A stretch of DNA of 64,000 nt from Mucinivorans sp036654415 (lineage in GTDB: Bacteria > Bacteroidota > Bacteroidia > Bacteroidales > Rikenellaceae): NCBI GenBank assembly GCA_036654415.1, contig JAVVSB010000001.1, forward strand, positions 38,781 to 102,780. The letters run 5' to 3'. This document shows positions 8,720-15,930 of the stretch, in pieces. The notes under the pieces were generated by a model. It was not told where the DNA came from. It did not search any database and saw only the letters and a list, made by a program, of their open reading frames with translations. How positions within the stretch are numbered: the first letter of the stretch is position 1; the number at the start of each line of letters is the position of its first letter. Both the position numbers and the translations under genes were made by a program.

Positions 8720-9801
8720 TGAACACATTTAGAATCCTGGCCATAAATCCTGGCTCAACATCCACTAAAATAGCCATTTACGACAATGAATCCATGATTT
8801 TTGGGACCTCAATAAGTCATAACAGCCAGCAAATAAGCAATTTTACCAGCGTAAGTGACCAGTTCGCTTTCCGACGCCAGGAAATTTTAGAAGCCATAAA
8901 AAAAGCAGGTATCGAACTTGCATCCATAAATACTGTAGTGGGGCGGGGGGGACTGCTCCACCCCATGACATCTGGGGTTTATGAAGTTAATGAATTGATG
9001 CTGCGCGATTTAAAAAACTCCCCCATTGGCCAACACGCCTCTAATTTAGGCGGATTAATAGCCCATGACATTGCGCAATCGCTCCACAATGTAAAGGCTT
9101 ATATAGCTGACCCTGTGGTGGTTGACGAACTACAAGAGGTGGCAAGATTAACGGGGATAAAGGGGGTGGAGCGTCACTCTATTTTTCATGCCCTAAACCA
9201 GAAAGCCGTAGCCAGAGAATGGGCTAAAGAGCATGGAACTCAGTATGATAAGAGTAATCTTATTGTGGCTCATATGGGCGGTGGTATCTCGGTGGGGGCG
9301 CACCGCTGCGGCGAGGTGGTGGACGTAAACAACGCACTGGATGGAGAAGGGCCATATACCCCCGAAAGGGCAGGCTCAATGCCATGTTGTAATGTTGTGG
9401 AGATGTGCATGAGTGGAACATACTCCAGAGCTGAACTATATCAGCTACTCTGCGGACGCGGAGGATTAGTCTCGCTATTGGGAACCAACCAGGTTATCAA
9501 AGCCCTAGAGATGGCAAAAAGCGACCCATGGGCTAAATTAGTGATGGATGGGATGGTTTATAATATCGCAAAAAACATTGGACAGATGGCTGTAGTGCTA
9601 TGCGGCAAAGTGGATGCCATTATACTAACAGGAGGGATTGCCCATAGCAGAAAAATTACAGATGAGATTAGTTCGATGGTAGATTTTATTGCACCAGTGG
9701 TTGTCTACCCAGGTGAGGACGAGATGAAAGCCTTGGCTCAAAACGCCCTCCGTGTAATCAACGGCGAGACCCAGGTCAAGCAATACCTTGGGGCACAATA
9801 A
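8719..9801 (+). CDS. buk: Butyrate kinase
   Basis: Interconverts butyryl phosphate plus ADP and butyrate plus ATP (or acts on branched-chain acids). At 360 residues it is a normal Buk of the acetokinase/ASKHA superfamily. The N-terminal phosphate-binding motif INPGSTSTKIA is at about 9-19, AHMGGGISVGAH near residue 180, and ILTGGIAHS near 300. The start shares the last base of the methyltransferase stop. There is no phosphotransbutyrylase gene (ptb) alongside in this window, so the butyryl phosphate source must be encoded elsewhere. It ends only four bases from the convergent HAD gene, without a visible terminator. Confidence 0.94.
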   Translation: MNTFRILAINPGSTSTKIAIYDNESMIFGTSISHNSQQISNFTSVSDQFAFRRQEILEAIKKAGIELASINTVVGRGGLLHPMTSGVYEVNELMLRDLKNSPIGQHASNLGGLIAHDIAQSLHNVKAYIADPVVVDELQEVARLTGIKGVERHSIFHALNQKAVAREWAKEHGTQYDKSNLIVAHMGGGISVGAHRCGEVVDVNNALDGEGPYTPERAGSMPCCNVVEMCMSGTYSRAELYQLLCGRGGLVSLLGTNQVIKALEMAKSDPWAKLVMDGMVYNIAKNIGQMAVVLCGKVDAIILTGGIAHSRKITDEISSMVDFIAPVVVYPGEDEMKALAQNALRVINGETQVKQYLGAQ

Positions 9802-9805
9802 AATA

Positions 9806-10462
9806 CTATTCAACAAACAGTTCGTGTACAGTTTGAGAGGGGATTAGGTGGTGGACATGAAGCCCCAAAAGAGCTGGTTCGACCAAATTAGGCTCATTGT
9901 CGTCAATGAATAGTGTCTCGGTAGGCTCAATGGATGTAATGTCCAACACACGTTGATAAATTTCACGTCCTGGCTTGCGAAGACACAACACATCGGAATA
10001 GAAGACCCTATCAAAAAAGGAGTCAAATGTGCGCCCCCAAGGGTTGGTCATAGCAAAATTACGTTCAAAACAAAGGTGGTGTGGAAAGTTGGTATTGCTA
10101 AGCAAGAAGAGCTTGTAGCCACTCACACGCAGAGAATCCAACAGTTCAAAATTAGCCCAATTAAATGGCAAAAGCAATGCACACCACGCCTTTTCTAACT
10201 CCTCCCGCGAGGGTTGTGCACTTGAACAAGTGAACATTCCACTCAGAGAGTCAAAAAATTCGGAGTCACTGATGGCTCCAATCTCGGATTCCAAAAAGAT
10301 TCCCCTATTATTAGGGTGAATCGAAGAACGCTCTAAACCAGTAAGACCAAGCTTAGCAAAAGCATTGAGAGACAACTGTATATCAATATCTAGAAGTACG
10401 CCACCAAAATCAAAAATAATATTTTTAACATCTCTAAACTTAGGATTTTTTAATTTTTTCAT
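9806..10462 (-). CDS. HAD-family hydrolase (YihX-like)
   Basis: A 218-residue haloacid-dehalogenase-type phosphatase. Motif I is FDFGGVLLDID (nucleophile Asp18; the usual second Asp is replaced by Gly, as in the YihX/epoxide-hydrolase-N-terminal subgroup). Motif II is LLSNTN, motif III the RKPGREIYQ lysine, and motif IV FIDDNEPN. A helical cap lies between motifs I and II. Substrate unknown; sugar phosphates are typical for relatives. It is transcribed leftward, with a strong terminator of the upstream gene just before its start, so it needs its own promoter; none matching the -7 consensus was seen. Confidence 0.87.
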   Translation of the reverse strand: MKKLKNPKFRDVKNIIFDFGGVLLDIDIQLSLNAFAKLGLTGLERSSIHPNNRGIFLESEIGAISDSEFFDSLSGMFTCSSAQPSREELEKAWCALLLPFNWANFELLDSLRVSGYKLFLLSNTNFPHHLCFERNFAMTNPWGRTFDSFFDRVFYSDVLCLRKPGREIYQRVLDITSIEPTETLFIDDNEPNLVEPALLGLHVHHLIPSQTVHELFVE

Positions 10463-10479
10463 GTGATTTATTTTTTGAA

Positions 10480-10515
10480 AAAAAGCCCTCGAAACAAAGA
10501 TTTCGAGGGCTTTTT
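10480..10515 (-). terminator. Intrinsic terminator after the coiled-coil membrane protein gene
   Basis: AAAAAGCCCTCGAAA pairs perfectly with TTTCGAGGGCTTTTT across a 6-base loop, giving a T tract on either strand. It lies 18 nt after the stop of the leftward gene ending at 10534 and 17 nt before the HAD start codon. Confidence 0.85.
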
Positions 10516-10533
10516 ATTGAGTCATTTCAGACT

Positions 10534-11460
10534 CTATTTAAGAATTATCATATTCTGCCCCACCAAGTAATCGTCCATGTAGACCATAACAGTGTAAGAA
10601 CCAGCTTCGATACCTCCGCCGTTATAGTAAACGCTCACACTCAAATCCTCATTCTGATAGTCAACAGCACGAGAAACCGTATAGGCCGTTGTGCGCCCCT
10701 CGAAAGAGAAAGTTGTGCCTTGATTTTCGAGCATATCATAACCCTGTGGGCCGATGATACGAACATAGACCGTTCGCTCACCAGGGGTGGCAAGGTCGTT
10801 AGCTGCAAGTATAAAGGTGGTTATGAGACGTTTGGCCTGCTTAGCACGATTGACATCCTTATCCTTGGCCGACACTGCACGTAGGCTGATATCACGAGCT
10901 CGGATAATCTCGCCACGCTTAACCTTAGAGTTTAACTCGCTAGCCTTCTCCTCGGCAGCCTCGGTGCGAGTTCGATAAGACGAGAGTTCACGACGCATCC
11001 CCAAATTCTCGCCCACCAACTTTTTATTCAAGGTGTTAAGCGAATCTATCTGACGAACAAAACCCTGCATGGCTGTACGTAAAGTCCCCAGTTCACGTTC
11101 ATATGCCTTAAATTTGGCATACGAAATATTACGCTCTTTTTTAAGTTTGGTCATCAAAGAGTCGGCTTTATGACGCTCTGTCTCAAGGTTTTGATTTAGG
11201 GTGTCGTTGTCGAACTTCAAGATGCTCATATCACCCATAACCACCCCAAGGCGGCTGGTGAGTGTATCCATCTCTATTTTGAGAGCCTCCTCGTCAACCT
11301 TGGCTCGCTCCACTGACCGCCAATAGAGAAACGAGACTGCACCAAGCACAATAAGCAAAATAGCTATTGCAATAATGAGCCCCTTTTGGGCATTGGCATT
11401 CTGAGGTTCCTGAGGATAGTCATTGTACTCTGGGTACTCTTGGTTTGATTGATATTCCAT
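10534..11460 (-). CDS. Membrane-anchored coiled-coil protein of unknown function
   Basis: Not assigned to a characterised family with certainty; similar Bacteroidetes proteins are often annotated vaguely as chromosome-partitioning-like. The first 25 residues are acidic, Tyr/Gln/Asn-rich and cytoplasmic. One transmembrane helix follows (about 27-46, LIIAIAILLIVLGAVSFLYW), then a long heptad-rich coiled coil to about residue 205 and a beta-rich C-terminal domain with VYVRIIGPQGYDML. The likely start is the ATG at 11460, before EYQSNQEYPEYNDY; an extension to 11520 would precede the promoter's transcription start. The topology suggests a periplasmic rod plus head domain. A good promoter and alternative leader hairpins precede it. 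Confidence 0.8.
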   Translation of the reverse strand: MEYQSNQEYPEYNDYPQEPQNANAQKGLIIAIAILLIVLGAVSFLYWRSVERAKVDEEALKIEMDTLTSRLGVVMGDMSILKFDNDTLNQNLETERHKADSLMTKLKKERNISYAKFKAYERELGTLRTAMQGFVRQIDSLNTLNKKLVGENLGMRRELSSYRTRTEAAEEKASELNSKVKRGEIIRARDISLRAVSAKDKDVNRAKQAKRLITTFILAANDLATPGERTVYVRIIGPQGYDMLENQGTTFSFEGRTTAYTVSRAVDYQNEDLSVSVYYNGGGIEAGSYTVMVYMDDYLVGQNMIILK

Positions 11461-11517
11461 TGTTTGTAATAAATTATTTTGGCCCCCAAAAGGAGACCTA
11501 CACCTTTTATAGTGCAC

Positions 11518-11525
11518 CAAAGATA
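11518..11525 (-). promoter_or_regulatory. Promoter -7 element of the coiled-coil protein gene
   Basis: TATCTTTG on the minus strand fits TAnnTTTG. The predicted start near 11512 gives a leader of about 50 nt containing two overlapping stem possibilities: TTTTGG with CCAAAA at 11477-11491, or AAAAGG with CCTTTT at 11488-11508. Confidence 0.6.
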
Positions 11526-11566
11526 TTAATTATTCAACGATTTACAAAATTTTATGGCAATTTTCT

Positions 11567-12778
11567 TTAACGATAAACGCCACCCTTAAGTGTGGCTACC
11601 TCGCGCTCGGTGAGATGCCTCCAAAATCCACGACGCAACCCCATCTTAGTAAAACCAGCAAAGTAGACCCTGTCAAGACGCACCACATCGTAACCAAGGC
11701 TTTCAAACATACGACGAATAATACGATTACGGCCCGAATGGATTTCGACACCAACCTCCTTACTATTGCCATCAACAAATGAAACCTCGTCAGCATGAAT
11801 TTCGCCATCTTCGAGCTCAACCCCCTTGACCAGCTTCTCTAAATCAGCCTCAGTGCAAGGTTTGTCGAGAAAAACATGATAAATCTTACGTTTTTCAAAA
11901 CTTGGGTGAGTTAGCTCCATGGTCATCTGGCCATCGTTGGTGAGCAGCAACACCCCTGTGGTGTTTTTATCGAGACGCCCCACAGGATAGACGCGTTCTT
12001 TAATCTGACCTTTGAGCAAATCCACTACACTCTTATCATTATGAGGGTCATCTACCGAAGTGACAAAGCCTTTAGGTTTATTCATTATGACATAGACCAT
12101 TTTTTCGCCACGAAGTTGTTCGCCACGAAGTTCTACCTTGTCAGCGCGCAAGACCTTGGTACCAAGCTCTGTAATGACAACGCCATTGACAGTAACCTCA
12201 CCCAAAGTAATCATATCGTCGGCCTGACGGCGTGAGCACACCCCTGACATGGCGATAAAACGATTCAGGCGAATGGGCTCAGTTGGGTCCTCAAGCTTAA
12301 TTGGCGCAGCACCCTTAGCACGTACCTTTTCTGGTTTACGCGAACGTAGAGCTAAGCTACGACCACCATCACCCTCAAATTTTTCACCCTCAAAAGGTTT
12401 ATCGGCACGGTCGAAAGCACGCTTATCCTCACGATTAAAAATAGGTTTATCACTGTGACTAAATGGTTTGCGGTCATCTCGATTAGATGGGCGACGGTCG
12501 TCTCGGTTGAAGGCGGGACGCTCATCTCGATTGAATGGGCGGCGGTCGTCTCGGTTGAAGGAGGGACGCTCATCTCGATTGAATGGGCGACGGTCGTCTC
12601 GGTTGAAGGAGGGACGCTCATCTCGATTAGATGGGCGACGGTCGTCTCGGTTGAAGGAGGGACGCTCGGGCCGTGGGGCACGCTCTGTTACTGGACGTTG
12701 TTCTCTCTGCTCGGGGGCAGGTGTTGAGCTACGGTCATCACGACGGAAAAAGCTCGTTCTTGGTCTTTGATTTGCCAT
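11567..12778 (-). CDS. rluB: RluB/RsuA-type 23S/16S rRNA pseudouridine synthase with repetitive N-terminal tail
   Basis: Isomerises a uridine in rRNA to pseudouridine. Of about 403 residues, roughly the first 160 are a disordered tail rich in Arg, Asp, Asn and Pro built from a repeated RDERPSFN/RDDRRPFN octamer. An S4 RNA-binding domain follows (about 172-220, IRLNRFIAMSGVCSRRQADD), then the catalytic domain with GRLDKNTTGVLLLTNDG, whose Asp is the nucleophile, and the family's SGRNRIIRRMFE. The ATG at 12778 (MANQRPR) is preferred to an upstream TTG, because a -7 promoter element lies at 12799-12806. The positively charged tail probably adds RNA binding. RluB rather than RsuA is a judgement. 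Confidence 0.9.
   Translation of the reverse strand: MANQRPRTSFFRRDDRSSTPAPEQREQRPVTERAPRPERPSFNRDDRRPSNRDERPSFNRDDRRPFNRDERPSFNRDDRRPFNRDERPAFNRDDRRPSNRDDRKPFSHSDKPIFNREDKRAFDRADKPFEGEKFEGDGGRSLALRSRKPEKVRAKGAAPIKLEDPTEPIRLNRFIAMSGVCSRRQADDMITLGEVTVNGVVITELGTKVLRADKVELRGEQLRGEKMVYVIMNKPKGFVTSVDDPHNDKSVVDLLKGQIKERVYPVGRLDKNTTGVLLLTNDGQMTMELTHPSFEKRKIYHVFLDKPCTEADLEKLVKGVELEDGEIHADEVSFVDGNSKEVGVEIHSGRNRIIRRMFESLGYDVVRLDRVYFAGFTKMGLRRGFWRHLTEREVATLKGGVYR
12470..12665 (-). repeat. 48-bp tandem repeat inside the pseudouridine synthase gene
   Basis: A 48-bp unit (16 codons, itself two 24-bp half units) repeats about four times with few differences. It encodes alternating RDERPSFN and RDDRRPFN. 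The units are near-identical at DNA level and the length keeps the reading frame, as expected for a coding VNTR prone to slippage or recombination. Confidence 0.9.
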
Positions 12779-12798
12779 TATTATTGTTAAAATATCCA

Positions 12799-12806
12799 CA
12801 AAAGTA
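12799..12806 (-). promoter_or_regulatory. Promoter -7 element of the pseudouridine synthase gene
   Basis: TACTTTTG on the minus strand matches TAnnTTTG. It lies 20 bases before the ATG at 12778, so the leader would be about 14 nt. Confidence 0.55.
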
Positions 12807-12877
12807 CTAATTTATTATTTACAAACGTATAAATATAAAAATTTATCTAACTTTACAAATTACTTAATTATGACACA

Positions 12878-14062
12878 ATGTATAATTTTGACACAATAAT
12901 TAACCGCTCGGTGGGTGACTGCGAAAAGTACGGCCGAATGAAGGAGCTCTTTGGACGTGAGGATGCCATCCCGCTTTGGGTGGCAGACATGGATTTTGTC
13001 TCGGGTGATTTTATCATCGATGCTCTGCAAAAAAGGCTTGACCACGGAGTCTTTGGCTACACCTTTCGTTCAAAAGAGTATTACCAAGCCCCACAAGGGT
13101 GGCTCCTTAGACACTCAGGATGGCAGGTGGAGCTACCATGGCTCGGCTTCTCGCCAGGAGTGGTCACGGGGGTAACATACGCCATTTTGGCTTGCACGCA
13201 ACAGGGCGATGGAGTGCTAATTCAGCAACCAGTCTACCATCCATTTGCCATCATAACACGAGAAAACGGCAGGCAGGTGGTAAATAACCCCCTGCAATGG
13301 ACACCATCAGGCTACCAAATTGATTTTGATGACTTTGAACAAAAAATAAAGCAGGTCAAAGCCTTTATACTCTGCAACCCTCACAACCCAACAGGACGCG
13401 CCTTCAACGAGCAAGAGCTTAGACGCATGGGAGAGCTATGCGTAAAATACGGAGTGACAATTATAGCCGATGAGATACACTCCGATTTTGTATATGCTCC
13501 CCATCGCCATATCCATATGGCCGCCTTGAACGAGAGGTTTTTGAAGCAATGTATCACCTTTATTTCGCCCAGCAAGAGTTTTAACTTGGCGGGGCTCTTC
13601 ACGGCTGTGACCATTATTGCCGATGAACAACTACGCAAAAAGTTCACCACCCAAATCAACCGTCTACACGCTGACAATAGCAATATTTTTGGCATGGAGG
13701 CCTTGAAGGCGGCCTATACCCATGGCGACGAATGGATGAGACAGATGAAAGATTACTTAAAGGGAAATATCGACTATGTACAGGATTTCCTAAAAAAAGA
13801 GCTGCCAATGGTTCACTCTATAAAACCTGAGGCTACATACCTTATGTGGCTCGATTTTAGAGAGCTGGACCTCTGTCAAAAAGATTTAGAGAGTCTGCTG
13901 ATAGACCGTTGCGCCCTGGCCATGAACTCTGGAGAGATGTTCGGACCCACGGGGGTAGGTTTTATGCGCATGAATATCGGAGCACCAAGGGCAACAATTG
14001 AAAAAGCAATGAGACAACTCAAAGCTGGCCTGGAAACCCTGCAACTCGGAAAAGAGATATAA
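12878..14062 (+). CDS. MalY/PatB-type PLP-dependent aminotransferase or cystathionine beta-lyase
   Basis: A 394-residue fold-type I PLP enzyme. The N-terminus MYNFDTIINR and the PLWVADMDF block are diagnostic of the MalY/PatB group, whose members cleave C-S bonds of cystathionine or act as aminotransferases. The PLP lysine lies in SPSKSFNLAGL, preceded by the ADEIHSDFVY motif with the pyridine-N Asp, and CNPHNPTGR. The start is ATG 12878. Upstream, TAACTTTA at 12848-12855 differs from the -7 consensus by one base. It stands alone, with methionine/cysteine metabolism the likeliest role. Confidence 0.92.
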   Translation: MYNFDTIINRSVGDCEKYGRMKELFGREDAIPLWVADMDFVSGDFIIDALQKRLDHGVFGYTFRSKEYYQAPQGWLLRHSGWQVELPWLGFSPGVVTGVTYAILACTQQGDGVLIQQPVYHPFAIITRENGRQVVNNPLQWTPSGYQIDFDDFEQKIKQVKAFILCNPHNPTGRAFNEQELRRMGELCVKYGVTIIADEIHSDFVYAPHRHIHMAALNERFLKQCITFISPSKSFNLAGLFTAVTIIADEQLRKKFTTQINRLHADNSNIFGMEALKAAYTHGDEWMRQMKDYLKGNIDYVQDFLKKELPMVHSIKPEATYLMWLDFRELDLCQKDLESLLIDRCALAMNSGEMFGPTGVGFMRMNIGAPRATIEKAMRQLKAGLETLQLGKEI

Positions 14063-14175
14063 ACAAATTCTAAACCTTAACAAAGCAATAAAGAGAGGGC
14101 TATCACCGATTCTAAAATAGCACCCTTATAATGGATAAATTCCATAGACTGCGATGTTTTATTGAGAAAAAATAT

Positions 14176-14184
14176 TACCTTTGC
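14176..14184 (+). promoter_or_regulatory. Promoter -7 element five bases before the lipoprotein start
   Basis: TACCTTTGC matches TAnnTTTG exactly. Five bases separate the G from the ATG at 14189, so the mRNA should be leaderless. This also excludes an upstream TTG at 14162 as the start. Confidence 0.65.
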
Positions 14185-14188
14185 ACCC

Positions 14189-15256
14189 ATGAAAAAATTA
14201 CTCATTTACATATTATTTGCCTCAGCATTTGTCTCGTGTGCCAAAAAAGCTCAACTCCCAATTGAGCCTATGTATGGCATAACTTATCGCGCATGGTTGG
14301 CCAAAAAAGACCCTCAAGCTAAGCCTATAGCCGAAGGGTCGGACATCTATATACATTATTATAAACACGGAACCCCGATAGAAAACCTACACCCCGAGCC
14401 AAACGTGTCGTGGATATATATGTCCTACACTGGCTACACCACAGATGACAGAATTTTTGTCACGCGCGACAGCACACATAGTAGACTACTGGGCAAATGG
14501 CTTATCAATACACATTGGTGTGATGATTATATTCAAATGAGTAGCCCCGACAACACTAAGCTGTGTCCTGGTTTTTTGGAGGTTCTACCAAAGCTATATC
14601 CTGGCGACTCTGCTCGCATCTATTTCCCCGCGAACAAAAGTTACGCCTCGAATTTTGCTACAACTGCCCCATATAAAGGCGAGGAGCTTTCCTACGCAGA
14701 TAAACCTGTCTACTTTGATGTACGCATAGGTTCGGTGGTCAATTACTCACCAACCACCTTTGAGATGGACTCTGTGGCATCACTGGCTAAATTGAATTTT
14801 GGCCAAACCCTAAAAGATTCTGTAGCTCCAGGGATATTTATGAAAAAAACATTGGAATATCCAAAAGGCGATACAATCACAAAAGATTCAACAGTTTCGC
14901 TATACTATGCTCAATACTTCACTGATGGTTTTTTGGTACAAACCAACTGGGATTCGATAGCTAAAGCACGTGGGAGGTATAAAGAAGCTGCGACTCCAGC
15001 AGAGCAGAGAGCTGCATACAAAATTCTACAGTATTCAAATACAAAATCGCCAAACATACCTCAAGCTATTACCAAAACACTAATGAAAATGCGTAAAGGT
15101 GAACATGCTCGTGTGTATAGCTTATCATATTGGGCTAAAAGTTCTAATGGTGGAAACATTATGACTGCCACCGCTTTGGAAGTTGAAGTTCTCAATTATC
15201 AGCCAATGATGTTTGATATTTACACATTCAAGAAAGATTCCATAAGCCCTATGTAG
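14189..15256 (+). CDS. Lipoprotein with two FKBP-like domains
   Basis: A 355-residue predicted lipoprotein. The signal peptide MKKLLIYILFASAFVSC ends in a lipobox with Cys17, so it is anchored in the cell envelope. Two segments resemble degenerate FKBP-type peptidyl-prolyl isomerase domains: the first about 70-180 (YTGYTTDDRIF, later LCPGFLEVLPKLYPGDSARI), the second about 225-345 (VSLYYAQYFTDGFLVQTNWD, later AITKTLMKMRKGEHARVY). This matches the FKBP pattern of a bulge strand, a 'G...L..M..GE' strand and an aromatic end. Catalytic activity is uncertain; a periplasmic folding or assembly role is inferred. ATG 14189 is fixed by the signal peptide and the promoter. Confidence 0.75.
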   Translation: MKKLLIYILFASAFVSCAKKAQLPIEPMYGITYRAWLAKKDPQAKPIAEGSDIYIHYYKHGTPIENLHPEPNVSWIYMSYTGYTTDDRIFVTRDSTHSRLLGKWLINTHWCDDYIQMSSPDNTKLCPGFLEVLPKLYPGDSARIYFPANKSYASNFATTAPYKGEELSYADKPVYFDVRIGSVVNYSPTTFEMDSVASLAKLNFGQTLKDSVAPGIFMKKTLEYPKGDTITKDSTVSLYYAQYFTDGFLVQTNWDSIAKARGRYKEAATPAEQRAAYKILQYSNTKSPNIPQAITKTLMKMRKGEHARVYSLSYWAKSSNGGNIMTATALEVEVLNYQPMMFDIYTFKKDSISPM

Positions 15257-15322
15257 ACCAATGGGTCTACTCCCCTTGTCGTAAAGAGGCCTCTAAAAAT
15301 TAGCTTTTCAAGGCTGATTAGC

Positions 15323-15490
15323 TAAGAAGCTGTTTTAATTTCTTTCCAGCATTTTATTACCACCCTTTTTGTACTCTTTTTCCGCTGATTTTTGAGCTAT
15401 AGTCCACTACTATCTCGGCAAATCATCGATGAAAATAGCCTCAAAAATAGTAGTAAGGAAATTTTGAAAACAAATTAAAACAGCTTCTAA
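15323..15490. mobile_element. MITE-like palindromic element, copy 1 (162 bp plus flanking TAA)
   Basis: The element spans 15326-15487 and is bounded by TAA at 15323-15325 and 15488-15490. Its ends are perfect 17-bp inverted repeats beginning (A)GAAGCTGTTTTAATTT. The interior folds further: TGATTTTTGAGCTAT near the left faces ATAGCCTCAAAAATAG on the right, around a TCATCGATGA palindrome. It has no ORF and lies between the convergent 3' ends of the lipoprotein gene and folB. About nine in ten bases look shared with copies 2 and 3. Confidence 0.85.
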
Positions 15491-15501
15491 AATTACCATA
15501 A

Positions 15502-15852
15502 TTACATTTCAAGTGTGACGCTAACCCCACGAAGTTGACCACCCAAAGGTGGAGCCAACTTGGTGATGGTGATTTGGGCACCGCTCAGAGCTGGAAAATC
15601 GTTCTGTAAAGCATCCAATATACGACGGGCCACATGCTCAAGAATATGTGAGGTAATGGCCATTTGGGTCCGCACACAATCGTACAGAGCGAGATAGTTG
15701 ACCGTCTGTGACACGTCGTCCGAACGTTCGGCCGCCTTACTATCATATTCCACCGTAAGGTTAACCTCGAAACGCCCCCCTACCCTCTGCTCCTGCACAT
15801 AGCACCCATGGCTGGAGTAAAATTGCATATTGTCAAGTTTGATAATAGCCAT
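15502..15852 (-). CDS. folB: Dihydroneopterin aldolase
   Basis: Converts 7,8-dihydroneopterin to 6-hydroxymethyl-dihydropterin plus glycolaldehyde in folate synthesis. The 116-residue length is standard. It has the conserved FYSSHGCYVQEQ entry with the substrate-contact residues, VNYLALYDCV in the middle, and the C-terminal ITKLAPPLGGQLRGVSV pterin-binding stretch. It diverges from glnS; folE, another folate gene, is 36 kb away. No clear -7 element precedes it. A MITE-like element lies 11 nt beyond its stop. Confidence 0.94.
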   Translation of the reverse strand: MAIIKLDNMQFYSSHGCYVQEQRVGGRFEVNLTVEYDSKAAERSDDVSQTVNYLALYDCVRTQMAITSHILEHVARRILDALQNDFPALSGAQITITKLAPPLGGQLRGVSVTLEM

Positions 15853-15902
15853 AATCTTTTGAATTAATTCGTATGAATTTCTTAGAATTGTACAAAATTA
15901 GT

Positions 15903-15911
15903 TATTTTTGC
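15903..15911 (+). promoter_or_regulatory. glnS promoter -7 element
   Basis: TATTTTTGC fits TAnnTTTG and lies 20 bases before the ATG at 15931. It probably serves the whole glnS-to-ABC-F gene run. Confidence 0.55.
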
Positions 15912-15930
15912 AGGAATAAATCATAAAAAT

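Noticed and set aside
12470..12665. Possible CRISPR-like repeat array
   Set aside because: Units are contiguous without unique spacers, have a length divisible by three and encode a regular protein tail.
12455..12770. Two overlapping rightward ORFs with repeated SSRLKEGRSSRLNGR-like and VSVEGGTLISIEWA-like sequence
   Set aside because: They are antisense shadows of the 48-bp repeat in the pseudouridine synthase gene; periodicity of the repeat keeps the other frames open.
14085..14130. Hairpin AGGGCTAT...ATAGCACCCT after the MalY-type gene
   Set aside because: The stem is interrupted by a two-base bulge and no T tract follows on the plus strand; too weak to call a terminator.
14162..14188. 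TTG start at 14162 for the FKBP-like lipoprotein
   Set aside because: It would put nine residues ahead of a perfect lipoprotein signal and would lie upstream of the -7 promoter element.
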